In this document: positions 22,241 to 34,750 of the stretch, one piece after another
How positions within the stretch are numbered: the stretch's first letter is position 1
Layout: the number at the start of each line of letters is the position of its first letter
From: Atherinomorus stipes
Lineage: Eukaryota > Chordata > Actinopteri > Atheriniformes > Atherinidae
Length of the DNA stretch: 64,000 bases
Direction: 5' to 3'
Assembly (NCBI GenBank): GCA_023101725.1
Contig: JALJCO010003961.1
Span: 310,001-374,000 of the forward strand
Program-made: the position numbers and the translations under genes
The notes under the pieces: generated by a model
The model's input: only the letters and a program-made list of their open reading frames with translations
What the model was told of the DNA's origin: nothing
Databases searched by the model: none

Positions 22241-25200
22241 GTAAATATCCCAAAATGAGAGATGGGGATGTAAGTTTGAACAGTATGTATCCGTCATACC
22301 TAAGAATCAACCTTAACTAAAGACCATAAAGTCTCTAAATATTTTACTCATTAAATTTCAGCAGTTCAGATTGGACCAGACAGGGAGTCAAGAGGTTCAG
22401 TAAACGTCTGGTAACTTCCTAAATAAAAGGCTGTGCCAGTTGCTTAACCATCTGAACATGACGTCATTTCCATGGACATCAGGTGGCGGTGTAGGCAGAA
22501 TGTCGTTTTGTTTACACACAGCTCTCTTTGGCCATGGCTGTTCTCGTGTGGACTGACGAAATCAAGCGCGACCCTGCAGCTGCGCAATGCGGGTTGAAAA
22601 TGGATGCGCCGGCCCAAAAACGGATGCGCCGACCTGAAACAGTGGCAAACACGAGACACAGACCAGATGGACCTGGAGTAAAGCCGGGGTAAGACATATT
22701 TCCTGAATAATTTATCAGTGGTGCTGAGGTAAAACATTTCTCAGTGGAGGGCAAATTGTTTTAATAAGCCACTTCAATCTCAGTACCTTGATGAAGAAAC
22801 CATCATTACAGTGTTAATGCAAACTTCTTAAATGAGGCTGATTTAATTCTAAAATAGGTTTAACAATTTCCAAAAGTTTGTAATTATTCAAGAATGAGTG
22901 AAGAACTTTGAGAACTTTCATGTGAGGATTTGGTGATAAGCGTCTTCATTTCCTAGAGGGCGATGATGAGTCCTGAACACATACAACCGGTCTAGAGGTT
23001 ACTGTGACTTGTAAACAAAAGAATACTTTCATGAACAAATGTGTGATGCTTTTTCAGCATGAAAAAATCCCAAATATGTCTTTTCACTTCCCAAATAACC
23101 TCTCACCATGAAATGAAAAGATAGCAAAAGCTACAAGGAGAAGCTAGCTAATGGTGGCTAGTAACCACTCCCCGGGCTGAGTAAGCAGGTGATAGCAGCT
23201 AACTGTTAACTAGTATCAGTTATTCACTCACTAAGCTCTGTCCAAGTGGATGGTGGCTTGAACATTCAATCAACAGGGCCCAGGTGTTTTGGCTAACTGC
23301 TAGCATCTGCTTCTTTCCGCCTGGTGATGGACCACCAGTCACTGTTAATCCCCCGGCTAACTTCTTATTGTGGTTTTTTCTTCATTCTCATGTTATCCAT
23401 TCCTCACTGCAATTTAGTCAGGCCTTGCTCCATGCAGTGCCAACACATTGCTTTTTAGAGTGATCCTTTTGGATAACATGCCTTCCCTAGCCAGTGTAGT
23501 GCCTGGAGAAATTTCATCACATGGAAGTATTGCATTGTAATGGCCAGGTTGATGAAAAAAGTCTCACAAGCAAGAGTTTGAGTTTACGGGATATATGTCA
23601 TATCAAGTTCCTTTCGCATATAAATACTATAGGTGCACATGTATATTTAGCTTTAGGTGATGTTTAATGTAATCAAACTTTTTTTTTCACATTTTGGATG
23701 TGCCAGAAAGCATATAAAGACATTCCACAAGCCTTTCTCAATGAAAAACAAGTTTTTCAAACATGTCCATATGGTGTTTTGATATGCCAGAGGATATATC
23801 GTGATTGAAGCAAGCAGTCAACACCACGACAGTAACATCATGGTGCACAAAGGTGTAGAGTTGCATACAAAGCATTATAAGATATGAAGGGTTCATTTTC
23901 ATGCAAATAGCTTCTAAGATTGCATTTACAATGAACAAAGATGAAGTTTAAAACTCTGAAAAATCTAATAGTAATGTCTTCTTAGCAGGGTGAATCCAGT
24001 GGAGGTTTAAATCGTGTTGCAGATCTCTAAGAGCAAAACCACATTTCCCCCTGTGTCTTAAAATATTTAACCATGAAATGGAGCATTTTCTAATACTTTG
24101 GCTTAGGAGCCAGGGTGGTGTTTGGGTCAGTGACACAACGCCTTGCACACAATGTCTTTAATGATGTCACAACATGGAAACACCAACTATGAGACGATAC
24201 TTGTTTCTCTCACATTGTCTGTGAGAGTGAACTGAACTACTGTTGAGCCTGACAGCCCATTAATGAGGTGTGCAGGAGACGGATTTAGTCTTGTAGCATC
24301 ATTCTGGGTGAAGATTTGATGTGTTATTCTTGCAACTCTGTATTGACAGTTTAGTTTTCTTAGAAAAGTGAGTTCATCGGCGAAAGATAAATTCCTTTTT
24401 GCCATAACACATATTGAAAAATTGACTTAACTGAATGGTAAAACATCGCCAGATTATAGGCATCTTTCTGGGCCTTCTGTCCAGCCTCAGCTGATCCTCA
24501 CTCCGTCCCTGCAGCTTAGCTGTGGGACCTGGGGAAGCCATTAGCATTAGACTTGAACAGAGACGTTCTTACACCTTGGAGGATCCCTGCAGTCCAGCCT
24601 TTAATTTGGAGTCATTTGAGGCATGTGGCACACAGGCAAAGTCTCATCGTCTACACCACTCCCTCACTCATAGCCACACTCTTTCTCAGTCTTTCTCTCT
24701 CATTCTGTGCGGTCCAAAGTGTGGACCCTCAGGGAGTGTTAGGGAACGAGCAGGACAGGGTCCCAATCCAACTAACTCTGTCAGCAAGACAATGTATTTT
24801 CCTCCCGTCTGCATGTGCAAAAAAACTGTCCTCACTTTGACTAGTGTCTGCTTACTGCTAGCCTCCCTAGGTTCTGCATTGCCTCATCCTATATGAGCTC
24901 AAAATGGGCTGGGACCCATGTGTCAGGGGTCGCACTGTGGGGACTAGGCTTGGCCTGAAAGCCTGGGAAACGTGTAGATATTTGGCCACATACATTGTAG
25001 CTGCCAAGAGCAAATTCTGCATGCATGTATGCTTGTGCACAAACAAGGAAATAGACGTACACTCCCATTTAAAGCACATGGCTAAATAAGTGGGTGTAAA
25101 ACTGTGAAGAAAAGGGGGAGAGGAGGTGCTGTAGGTAAACAGGTTGGGAGCATCATGATTGTGTGGAGGGGAAAATCCCCTTGCAGGCTCCCATCCCCCT

Positions 25201-26194
25201 GTTGTCCTTTCACTACACACACCTCACAAATCATAGCAGCTTCTCACCAAAGTCCACATTCCTCAAGATTCAACTTCATGAGAAACATATGGCTGACATG
25301 AATCCCATTATTCCTGATTAAGTGTGTACTGGGGAAAATATCCATAATGAACATTTAAGATATTAGATATGAATTCATCAGATTGCTGTAAGGAAGGTAT
25401 AGTGGAAATAATGCCCTGCCACAACTGGGAGTCCAGATTTCTTGGCTTCTTTCAAAGTTGGCCAGATAAATACGAACCTAACTTTAATGAGGTATTTTCC
25501 TCTTACTTTCCAGCAATAATGAGTAAATGAGGCATTCTGTCATTCACAATTAAAGGGAAACTTTTGTAGAAAAATACAAATGAAGCAAATTTTTCACATG
25601 GAAATGCAGGGAATCATTTAGAATAAAGAATAAAACACAAAGTCGTAAAATAGGCTGATTTTAACTGAAATCAGATGTGCTGTTTGGCTAAAAACTGAGC
25701 TGGAAGTATTTTATCAGCATCGTAGTTATTTCACAGACTGCTCCGTCTTGAATAAAAGAGAGGCTAAATTATCTGGAGCATGGGAATGGTTTATGATTGT
25801 GTGTTTGTGCATACCAATAAAATGTAAATTTTTCTGTGATGCAGCATGTATTCTACACAGATCAACAGGAGGATACATGATCTTAAAAAATAATGTTTCA
25901 TCCTTAGATTACCTGTATATAAAAATATATGTGACATGTGAAATAGAAATTGCACCAGCTCCTTTCAGGCTAAATAGGGTGAATACTTAAAAGTCATCTG
26001 GTCTCTAGGTCTTAAATCTAAAGATGTATAATCTCCTATATTCTATAACAAAAACATGAAACAAACTGTAAAGATTGTGTTTGAAAACAAGATGAATACC
26101 TTTATTTCTTTCACAGGAAATAAGATGGGAGGTAGGAGTTAGGGGCGGGTATTCACTTAAATAACGAGCATAATTCATCTTCAACAAGCATGAA
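22241..26194. other. Unassigned non-coding sequence
   Basis: No mobile element or gene is identified. 22440-22690 is locally GC- and CpG-rich with tandem-like GGATGCGCCGRCC motifs (about 22601-22638). 24480-25240 is moderately GC-rich and looks single-copy, which makes it a reasonable place to look for conserved non-coding sequence. No splice-supported exon could be built. Confidence 0.45.
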
Positions 26195-27060
26195 AACAAC
26201 TATAAAAGAAGTAATTTTTTTTAATGTTTTTGGTGTTTATTAACACAATGCCAAGGAGGAAAGACATCAGGAATAATCCTACAGAAGCAACACTGTACCT
26301 TAATCTGGGGAGCCAAGCCACGTTTATTTTCAGAGCACATTTCATTTACAAGACAACTGAAAATGCTTCACATAAACCATTAAAAATTTCACAGAAAGAT
26401 GCAACAAAACAGTAAAATGAAAATTAAAGCCAGCTAAAAAGAATAAAAGAAAATAAATGTAAACAGTATAACCTACAATAGATAGAAACAAACAAAATAC
26501 ACGCAATGAGATACATTGTGATAAAGACATTAAATAATACATCATCATCATCAATCCTATCATCATCACAATCATTGTCAGTGTACATAAAGTATGCAAG
26601 AAAATTTATTTAAACAGAAAAAGAAAAACTTTCTGTCCAAATTAATTAAAAGCAGTGGCAAATTAAAGAAAAGTTTTACGATGTAAAAGAATGAACGTTT
26701 TGTGGTTTGTTCCAGCTGTTAGAGCACAAAAGCTAAACACTGATTCTACTTGTTAAGTTTTTGCTCTCAAATGAAAAGATTATTGAAGGATTAAACGTCT
26801 GTTTCCCAAAAAATTAGGATTCATCATTGAACAATGAGAAACATTATTCTCAATTGGAAACATTCAAGATAGTTATCAATCTTACTAGGAGTGGACATCA
26901 CAGTGGGTTCAGCCCAGGATCAGACTGTGCATCGTTCAGAGAAACAGCAAAAATCCCAAGGGCTCAACACAGAAGGATTACCAGCAGAAAGCTTCTTCAA
27001 AGAACATTCAGCAGAGTGAAAAGCTGAATCTGAAAACTTGGCTTTGGTGGTGGAAGTTTT
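26195..27060 (+). mobile_element. Tc1-like relic (MPRRKDI lineage), split by a LINE tail
   Basis: Left part: a CTATAAAAG-type leader, then TTAACACAATGCCAAGGAGG at about 26239-26258, whose ATG (26248) begins MPRRKDI, the start of a Tc1-like transposase in fish. After about 20 codons (to about 26308) the frame is broken by an L2 tail. It resumes near 26803 with CATCATTGAACAATGAGAAA, then ETFKIVINLTRSGHHS (about 26857-26904) and RETAKIPRA (about 26938-26964). These correspond to the linker with the PRSGRP-type motif between the two helix-turn-helix domains. The catalytic half is absent. The relic at 45791-48552 is of the same lineage. Confidence 0.75.
26309..26802 (-). mobile_element. L2-like LINE tail inserted in the Tc1 relic
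   Basis: Plus-strand ACGTTTATTTTCAGAGCACA then GAAAATGCTTCACATAAACC is the reverse complement of an L2-like 3' end. A poorly conserved A-rich region follows. Its limits are set by where Tc1 sequence stops (about 26308) and resumes (about 26803). No coding remains. It must be younger than the Tc1 copy it splits. Confidence 0.6.
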
Positions 27061-28714
27061 ACACATTACAAGTTCTACAAGTGAAACCGTCGTATCTGTC
27101 GTTAATGCAGAACCTTAAATATGACTTGGAGTTCTTTGACTCATAAATCCTATGAAGCACTGCCCCCTAAAAGCAGCATGATACAGCTCATGAAAGATTT
27201 TTCATGTCAAAGCCAACGAGCGTTAGCAAGCTACAAAGTGCAGAGAGTGGAAGAAGGGGTGCTTGGATGGAGAACCTATTGGTGTGCTTTCATCCACAGG
27301 CCTTTGTGAGATGTGACAATATGCAACACCAGTCAAACGTTTGGACACTTTCCCATTAAATCCAGTGGTAAAGTGTCTGAACTTCAGACTGGTTCTGTAC
27401 ATTCTATAAGTAGTGCAACAACATTTTACTGGAAACACTTTTCTTCTTTCATATTTGATCTGGACTAAAACATGAACTCAGTAAAAGTGAAATACATCTG
27501 AGCCAAATCCATCACCATCATGGGTGCCTTTTTATAAGTTGCCATGGTTACAGTACATGTAAACACAAATTTTTTGTCATGTTTTAAGGAGAACAGTCAC
27601 ATTACTATTTTTAAAAAAGAAGTAAAAAAACAACAACAAAAAAAACGCAACTGTCAACCATATTTTATTTTGACTCTTTTGAAGGAGATACACATAAAGC
27701 AGAAGATCTGAATTAGTCTGTAGTTGTACCCAATACTTCCTAATTACATGTCATTTTAATTTTGCTAAGGTTTAAATATTATTAACTTTTGGGTCGGGGC
27801 TGGGAAAGGATCATAATTTGTAAAAGGGAAAAAGACTCATTGAAATTTGCTTTTCCTGGTTTGCCAGGTGAATCTGCAGACACAAACGCAACCTCCCACT
27901 AAAGTTATTTGAAAGTCATGGTGAGTGTCTGTCAGTTTCCATTTAAGTTGTTCCTCAAAAAATCAGATAACAATGATCACCTGTGTTAAAAGGGGAGAGC
28001 TTATGCTTCAACTTGTCTGTCAGGAATCACAGAGAATAAATGGTGTCATGGAATAGGTCACAGTCTGGCCTGCAGGGAAGGTTTAAAGTCTCCTTACATG
28101 CAGAGAGTGGCATGTATGTGGTGGCATGTCATTGACTCATTGAATGCGGCCTACCCTCCAATTCACACCAGTCCACAATCAACCAAAGATACAGATGAAA
28201 GGAGCGAGACGGTGACAACACAGCAGAGACAGAACAAAAAACTGTACATAGACAGAAAATACCAACAGGTTGAAAAAAACTGCAGGGGCAAACGTTGGTG
28301 GAGGATAATTAAAGGGCAGGATCTTGTCATGCCATGCGATTACTCAGCCCCTGTGATATCTCCGAGAAGGTTGAGCTAGCCTGCTCTTTAATCTAAAGCT
28401 CATCTAAAAGATACTGCAAAAGAAGAAGCGTCGGGCTAAATTAATGTCATGAGTAATAGATGATTAAGGTGTCTTTCCTTTGAATTTTGCACCTGCATTC
28501 CATCTTATAATTGTACAGACCACATCTCTATTTATATTGCCACAGTGAATATAGAAATAGTAATTAAAACGCTCCTAAAAGGAGGAGATTTAACAAATAT
28601 CCACCCGCCATCCACTTTAGTAGCTACACTTATTTAATTGCTTGTTAATTAGTTAATAAACTAATTACATGTTAGCAACTTAGTTCTTTCAGTCATGTAC
28701 AGTAGACATGGTCA
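27061..28714. other. Unassigned sequence
   Basis: Mostly featureless. At about 27330 the sequence CACCAGTCAAACGTTTGGAC resembles the terminal repeat of yet another Tc1-type family, but no partner end was found. Open frames near 28098-28379 have no domain features. Confidence 0.5.
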
Positions 28715-29200
28715 AAATCTTACTAAAGTTCAAATCAGCATCGGAATGAGGAAGGAAGGGGATTTAAGTTACTTTGAACGTGGTATGGTTGCTGGTCTGA
28801 GTATTTTGGAGTATTTCACACATCGCTAGGGTTTACAGAGAACGAAGAAGAGAAAATATCCAGTGATTAGCAATTGTCTGGACCAGAATATTTTGCTGAT
28901 GTCAGAAGAGAATTTACAGACTGGTTGGAGATGATAGAAAGGCAACAGGAAATCAAATAAGCACTGGCTCCAACGCACATGTCCAACCTTGAGGGAGATG
29001 GGCTACAGCAGCAGGAGAACACACCAGGTGCCACTCCTGTCAGCCAGGAAGAGGAAACTGAGGCTACAATTCGCACAGGCTCACCAAAACTGCACAACAG
29101 ATGATTGTAAAATCATTACCTGGCCTGGTGAGTCTCCATTTCAGTAGCATCATTCAGATGGTGCAGTCAGAATTTAGCAGAAACATGAAAGCAAGGCAAG
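28715..29200 (+). mobile_element. Tc1-like relic, third lineage (transposase N-terminal half)
   Basis: About 480 bp match, as I remember it, the 5' half of a widespread fish Tc1-type gene. Landmarks are GGGGATTTAAGTTACTTTGA (about 28758-28777), GGTTTACAGAGAACG, GAGAAAATATCCAGTGATTA, GGGCTACAGCAGCAG (about 29001-29015), GCCACTCCTGTCAGCC (about 29029-29044) and GGCTCACCAAAACTG (about 29079-29093). Translation shows LVGDDRKATG-like and RLRQ-like pieces in shifting frames. Sequence after about 29200 is LINE-derived, so the catalytic half is missing. The lineage differs from the copies at 15055 and 26195. Confidence 0.75.
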
Positions 29201-29209
29201 GGAAGTTAG

Positions 29210-29735
29210 TTAACATAGAGCATTTCCTACATAAATGCAATTCAATGTGCTGAACATGAATAAAAGAAACATTTAAAAAATGTAAAGCAGATTAAAAACA
29301 GTTAAAAGGAATTTAAGAATAGATCAATTAGACAGTCGGGAGGAAATTAAAAGATTCAAAGATTAACAGTGCACAAAATGACAGTTCAATTAAAGGAAAA
29401 GAGGTATGTTTTTAACCTGGTTTTAAATTGGGACTTTGTTCCAGTTTTTGCAGCATGACAGCTAAAAATTGCTTTTCCATGTTTACTCCGGACTGTGGAT
29501 TCTACCAGCTTTCCTGAAATGATGAATCTGAGATCGGATTGTATTCTCGCAACATGTTCAGCATATATGTCAGACATACTGTACACCATTCAATGATTTG
29601 GAGACCAGCAGCAGCATTTTAAAATCTAAACTGTCATGAAGCCAATAGACTTCAGGACTGAGGTGATGTGCTCTCTCCTCTTGTTCTTCATTGAAACTCT
29701 CAACATTTTGAATAAGCTGAAATGTAAATAAAGGT
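29210..29735 (-). mobile_element. 5'-truncated LINE (L2-like) with C-terminal coding remnant
   Basis: Plus-strand TAGAGCATTTCCTACATAAA then CAATGTGCTGAACATG is an inverted L2-like 3' end. Further right, the minus strand encodes KHGKAIFSCHAAKTGTK then FKTRLKTYLF (frame 29386-29589). This is the C-terminal signature seen in L2/CR1-type ORF2 proteins (FxxxxxKxWNxLP...FKxxLKTYLF), with the WN-LP core lost. The 5' boundary near 29735 abuts an A/T-rich tail on the opposite strand that may belong to a different repeat. Confidence 0.6.
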
Positions 29736-32004
29736 TAAATAAATAAAATTTTTAAAAAAACAAAGACGTGAATTATAATTCTTCTGTGAAAATAAGGGGG
29801 GAAATGAGAGACAACCGCACGAGTAGGAAGTAACATCGAATCAATAGGAAATTGTGAAAGTAAGCACCAGTGTTCTGTCATCCTAATATACACTGTAAGA
29901 TACAGTAGGCATACATAGCTTGTGTTTAACTGAGGCAAGCTAGCGGTACTGTCCGGCTGGCTATAGTTCTTAAGTTTTAGAGAAGAAAAGAAAAAAAAAA
30001 TTTAAATGCCCACTAGACTGTGATAATGCACTTTTAACCACGAACCTGCCGGATGTTTCCCTCTATTTAAGGGTTGCATTTGTCAAAGAAATGTGTCAGT
30101 TACGTTTTTAAACACAATAAACGTGGTTGGCGCGGCGGCGCCATGCTCACCTTAATTCCTCAGCAATCGACTTGGTGCTGCCTTCTACTCATGGAGTTAC
30201 CTCGAGAGTTCTCCCCTCATCGATTTGAACTGTCAAATGCGCAACAACTGTCCTGCATTGTGTAAATAACTCCATACAGACCATCAATTCTATTTCAATG
30301 GACTTCTACAGTAAAGCTTTCTGACCTTCGAGGGCACCTGCCAGCATGTGCAAGTGACATATGCATAAATTAAAGAGGGTCCATCATGTGATGCTATCAA
30401 GTCAATATTGTGCAAAATCTTTGAGGAATGTTTCCACCACCTTATTGCAGATATGACACCAAGAATTAAATCAGTTCCTAAGGCAAAAACTGTCCAACCC
30501 AGTACAAGCAAAGTGCACCTCATAAAGTGACCTGTGAGAGTATAACTAAATGATACCAAAAAAAAAAAAACATGTTCAGTGTATGAGTCATATTGCTTTA
30601 AGGCATTTGGGAGTATGAAACATTATTAAGAGGCCTGTAAATGCCGAGCATCTAAATTACACCTTTGATTATTAATTACCCAAAAAGAAGCCATCTATTA
30701 CTGACAACCACGTCACCCAGCTGTTGGCGGCGCAGCCAGCCAGTGATTCAGAGCGATGAAGAACAGGAAGCTACTCTGGTAAATTACACAGGGCAAGAAA
30801 AGTGTGAAGCACGTTCAATACAGTAAAGGAAAACCCCGAACAGCCTGCAGTCATACAGAGTGGGTGAGGCACTCAGCAGCATTACAAATCCTACTATTAC
30901 AGCCTCTCTGTCAATTCACCTGCTACTATTTTCTCCACTGCAGTGCTGCTATTTCAGTTGCTGCTCAGATGATGGATGCCAACTGATGAGTGATGGTTTT
31001 ACTGTGTGAGACTGCAAGATTTTACAAGATTCCTCACACTGAACAATAACCACTAATTGGGAAAAACTGTGGCTCCATTCCCCATTTAAAATGATCATCA
31101 ACAAGGAGTTAATGACATAACAGTCTGGAAGTGTTGAGTTCAGCAGGTCAGTATCAATAACTTATCAGACTGAAAAGGCAACATGCATCAGTCTGGGAAA
31201 TGCAGGGTTTATAGCAAGCAGCAAACTCCAGTGGAGATGCATCAGTGCAAAAAACTACAGCTCACCTCTCATCAAATCAACCCTCCACCTTTATATGAAT
31301 AACCTTGAGTTTCTTAACTTTTTGGTGGTATTAACCTAGTAAAACTAAAAAGTGGATACAGTATGTCGTTGAAAAGCAGCTACATGATTGAAATGCAACT
31401 TGCAGATTATGTTATTCACAAAATATATGCATTACATTTAGTCTAAAAGTGTCTTTGAAAGTGTAACTCAACTATTTCATGTGTTTTATGAGACATAAAT
31501 GCAGAGATTTAGATTTTGAAAAAGGAAAAAACTTTATTTTACTAACACATCAGTTTAGGTACGAAGTGGGGGAACTGTTCCAACACTGTGGACAGCATAC
31601 AGTAAGTCGTAATCACAAAAATTAGTCAACTTTTTTGTATTTGTGATTAAGCTTTTGTTTGTTTGTTTTTGTGTCTTCTTTTTCAATTTTCATCACCTCC
31701 AATATTATGCTAGTGCAAGGTGCAAATACCACAGCTTTTCAATGCTTGCAAACCACAGTTTTGCAGACTTGAGCATGTTGCTAGAACTGGTGTTCCTTTC
31801 AGCAGATATGAGAATTATTATAGGTGCAACAATACAAAATATCCATGGTTCGGTTTGATACATAAGTGTCACAGTTCAATATTTTTTTATGCCAAAAAAA
31901 ACACATTTTTATAGTCGAACACAGATCCACTGAGTTTTCAACACAGCGCGCAACCACAGCTCATGACCATAGGTGAAGATTGTACAAAGATCTGATTCAG
32001 TTCA
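29736..32004. other. Unassigned non-coding sequence
   Basis: Nothing assigned. A small CpG-rich patch lies at about 30124-30145 (GGCGCGGCGGCGCC). The rest is AT-rich, with open frames that look random. Confidence 0.55.
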
Positions 32005-32600
32005 ATTAATTCAGCTCAATTCAATTCAATGTTTATTGTTGTTGTAGAGAACAAGATCATATTCAAGCATCACCCAACGGTAGACTTGTAGTCAAGACCG
32101 CATAAACCCAGACCAAGACACTACCAAGACCAGAGTGCCAAGACCAAGACAGACCAACTCAAGACCAAGACTAGTGCAGTCCGAGACCGAGACCAAAAAA
32201 AACGTAATTTTTTTGCCATTTTTCATGAGTTGTAGGACCTAAGCACCATACTGAGTTCAGCTGCTTAGTATAAGAATGAGATTTTATTATTTGGTACTTG
32301 AAGGGGTGCAAAATGAAATATTAAAAACAGTGCCTGCCTGGAAATTCTATAGGTTACAAATCCCTTCAAGACTGCTTGGCCAGTCCGAGACATTGCGAGA
32401 CCGAAAGACCCGAGACCAAGACCAAGATCGAGACCAAAGACTGCCAAGACTGTGACAAGACCAAGACCGTGAAAAAGCGGTCTTGAGACCAAGACCGGTC
32501 TTGAGAACTAGAAGTCTACCCAACGGACATGACAATAGAAAAGTACAACAAACCCAAAGTGCTGTACATACAATTTATAAAGCAGCCAATAGCAGTAGTT
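32005..32600 (-). mobile_element. L2-like LINE tail, split by a 438-bp DNA element
   Basis: Left part (32005-32080): AATTCAATTCAATGTTTATT, an inverted (TTGAA)n-type tail. Right part (from about 32527): CCCAAAGTGCTGTACATACA, the inverted CACTTTG box. The two are collinear once the 32081-32518 element and one copy of its 8-bp duplication are removed. No coding remains. Confidence 0.65.
32081..32518. mobile_element. Non-autonomous element with perfect 8-bp target duplication (hAT-type)
   Basis: It begins TAGACTT and ends AAGTCTA, a perfect 7-bp inverted repeat, with longer imperfect arms (TAGACTTGTAGTCAAGACCG against TAGACTTCTAGTTCTCAAGACCG read inward). It is flanked by CCCAACGG at 32073-32080 and again at 32519-32526. 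Eight-base duplications are the norm for hAT transposons. The interior is rich in CCAAGAC/GAGACC units, with no coding. Removing it rejoins an L2 tail, which independently confirms the boundaries. Confidence 0.85.
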
Positions 32601-32612
32601 CTAGCAGAGGAA

Positions 32613-32660
32613 GCGGAGGGAGGGAGGGAGGGAGGGAGGGAGGGAGGGAGGGAGGGAGAG
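32613..32660. repeat. (GGGA)n microsatellite
   Basis: About eleven tandem GGGA units, ending GAGAGAAATG. It sits just beyond the CACTTTG box region of the LINE tail. Confidence 0.95.
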
Positions 32661-32954
32661 AAATGAGTGTTACATTACAAAGTCCAATTCACAGTTGTTG
32701 TAGTTGCATGAAAGCATGAGGGTATGAGGGGTATGGCTGGGGGGTCGTCCCAGGGCCGTAACCAGGGTTATGAAACTAGTGAGGTTCAAAACTATGCGAG
32801 CGTGCAATGTGCGAGCAAAAAAAGAATTTGAGTACTTATTTATGAATAAAATGTAAAATAAATAGAGTTTTAAACTGTGCAATTACACAAATACACAATC
32901 ATATAATATTGTTGACTAAATTTTTATTAACATTTGACACTCATATGCTATAGC

Positions 32955-33527
32955 CTAGCTCAGAAGAGCCGGCTCTGAGAGTCAATGCTTCATAGTGAAT
33001 CAGAGGAGCCGACTCCCAGTTTTTTTTTAGGAGATCACAGTACTTTGTTTTGACTGGCCACTAAGAAGGCCATGCTGCCAGTCACATTTGAGCATATAGG
33101 TTTGTACAAATATATGAAAACAGAAAGGCTATGTTCCATTGCAAATGAAGACAGAAGTTAGAGGTGAAGAGTGTGTTTGCATTGTGTTGTCTTGTAATAT
33201 AACTATGTGACACCTTAAAGTTTAATTTTATTGTTTTATTGTATCATTTCTTCACCTGCCAAGCGTGTATTGATGCAAACTAGCTTGCTAATGCTAATGC
33301 AACACGTTTACCTCTGTTGCTACATATGTTCATTAATAAACAAAAAGTTTGAAGATGGAATAAATGCTCAGAATTTTACGGCTTTTCATAAAAATACTGA
33401 ATGCAAAAAAGTTTTTAACACACAAACCATTAATTTATTGCAAAATTAAGGTAAAATAAATTAAGAGCCGTTCGGGAGTCAAATCAAAAGAGCCGGCTCT
33501 TTGAAAAGAGCCAAACTTCCTATCACT
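32955..33527. mobile_element. hAT-like relic with GAGCCGGCTC subterminal motifs
   Basis: The palindrome GAGCCGGCTC occurs near the left (32966-32975) and right (33490-33499) sides. The right end, read inward, is TAGTGATAGGAAGTTTGGCT followed by GAGCCGGCTC, which I associate with fish hAT-type non-autonomous elements. The left terminus is degraded, no matching target duplication is visible, and no transposase is encoded. Confidence 0.45.
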
Positions 33528-34120
33528 AGCAGGCTTGCGCCCGGCTCAGCTTGGGCTCATTGGGGAGAGAGAGAGACAGAAAAAAGAGTGCATTTCGTTT
33601 ACTCTGTGAAGGGGAGATCTCCCCCAACGAAGTGGGGTGGAGAGCAAGTGGAACAGATCCACGCATTTCACAGACAAGGCACAGTTACACAGAGAGTGTA
33701 AACGTCACCCGGTTCAGCAACATACAGCTGCGGGGTTGGGGGGGCAGTGGTGTTTCGAAACGGAGAGGTGTCCCTCACTTCTTCTCTGACATTGGGCGAG
33801 ATAACGTTTGCTAGTGAGATAAGATGACGATGAGATTGAGATAAACTTTACTCCCCCCAAGTTGAACTATGACAGATGCACGAACTGGCGAGTGTGTTCT
33901 TCACCTCATGACCGAAACATGTCAAGGCCGCCGGTAAACGCAACGTGCTTCGGTGTGATGTGTAACGCTACAGGTTAAGAGGAGACCTCATTTGCGAAAA
34001 CACAACTAATTTTTTTCATTTATTTTTATTCTATAAACACAGCTCCTGATTGTCAGCTACAGTATAGCGGTATGATGTGCAATCTTTCTATAAATTAGAT
34101 CTTCTTTTCTTTTTTTGGTA
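33528..34120. other. Unassigned, relatively CpG-rich sequence
   Basis: Richer in G+C and CpG than its neighbours (for example near 33690-33760 and 33900-33960). It has an open frame at 33551-33814 but no domain. It could be the remains of another DNA element or a regulatory region; I cannot decide. Confidence 0.4.
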
Positions 34121-34210
34121 AAATGAATATTTTTTTTATATATAAAAAAATATATATAAAAATAATATATAAAAATATATATATATTTTTTATATATATA
34201 TAAAAAAATC
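34121..34210. repeat. AT-rich low-complexity tract
   Basis: Alternating T-runs, A-runs and TATATA stretches that can fold on themselves (for example around 34136-34205). Confidence 0.9.
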
Positions 34211-34350
34211 CCAGGAAATATTAACCAAGGTATTTACCTCGGGTACCTCATAGCTAGTTACAGCCTTGGGTCGTCCATTGCGTGTTAAGTTGAGCTGGTC
34301 TGTTTGTTGGTAGCTGATCTTGTCTCCTGTCTTATTTTGTAGGTTGTGAG

Positions 34351-34750
34351 CAAAGAATGTAGAAAATATGGACGTAGTATCTGGTCACTTCTGAATAGGA
34401 GAAAGTATAGTCACTCCCAGAAAATACTAAAACATGATCATTTGCCCCCTGGGGCAAATGATTGACAGCTAACATACTCTGGGTTAAATGCAAGCCGAAC
34501 TAACTCGAAACTAACAGGACATAACAAAGACTTGCCTCCTGGGTGGAGATAAAGGTAAGACATGTTTGGACTTGCTGATAGCTGCTAAAAAAATACCATT
34601 TTGCTACTCTGCTGCAGACTGAGACCTTACCGAGAGCGAACAAAGAGCTAACCGTTAGCCACCGGCCAGCAGGTCAACATCTGCCAAATGTCAATCAAAA
34701 AGATACAACCCTAATTATGTGTAGTTTCAAGGTTAAATAACATCTAAATA
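34351..34750 (+). mobile_element. hAT-like element 'N', copy 1 (3' truncated)
   Basis: It starts CAAAGAATGTAGAAAATATG and is collinear with the copies at 46607-47857 (inverted) and 51293-52012. Shared landmarks are GGACGTAGT, ATTGACAGCTAA, CTAACAGGA, GACTTGCTGATAGCTG, GACCTTACCGAGAGC, AATGTCAATCAAAA and AAATAACATCTAAAT. It breaks off near 34750 where a different repeat starts. A private palindrome is at 34437-34462. No coding. Confidence 0.75.

Noticed and set aside
24522..25301. Cluster of overlapping open frames on both strands as a coding exon
   Set aside because: Frames overlap on both strands without a domain or splice pattern; it may be single-copy non-coding DNA.
27328..27360. A complete Tc1 element starting with CACCAGTCAAACGTTTGGAC
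   Set aside because: Only one terminal-repeat-like string was found, with no partner end and no transposase nearby; similarity may be partial.
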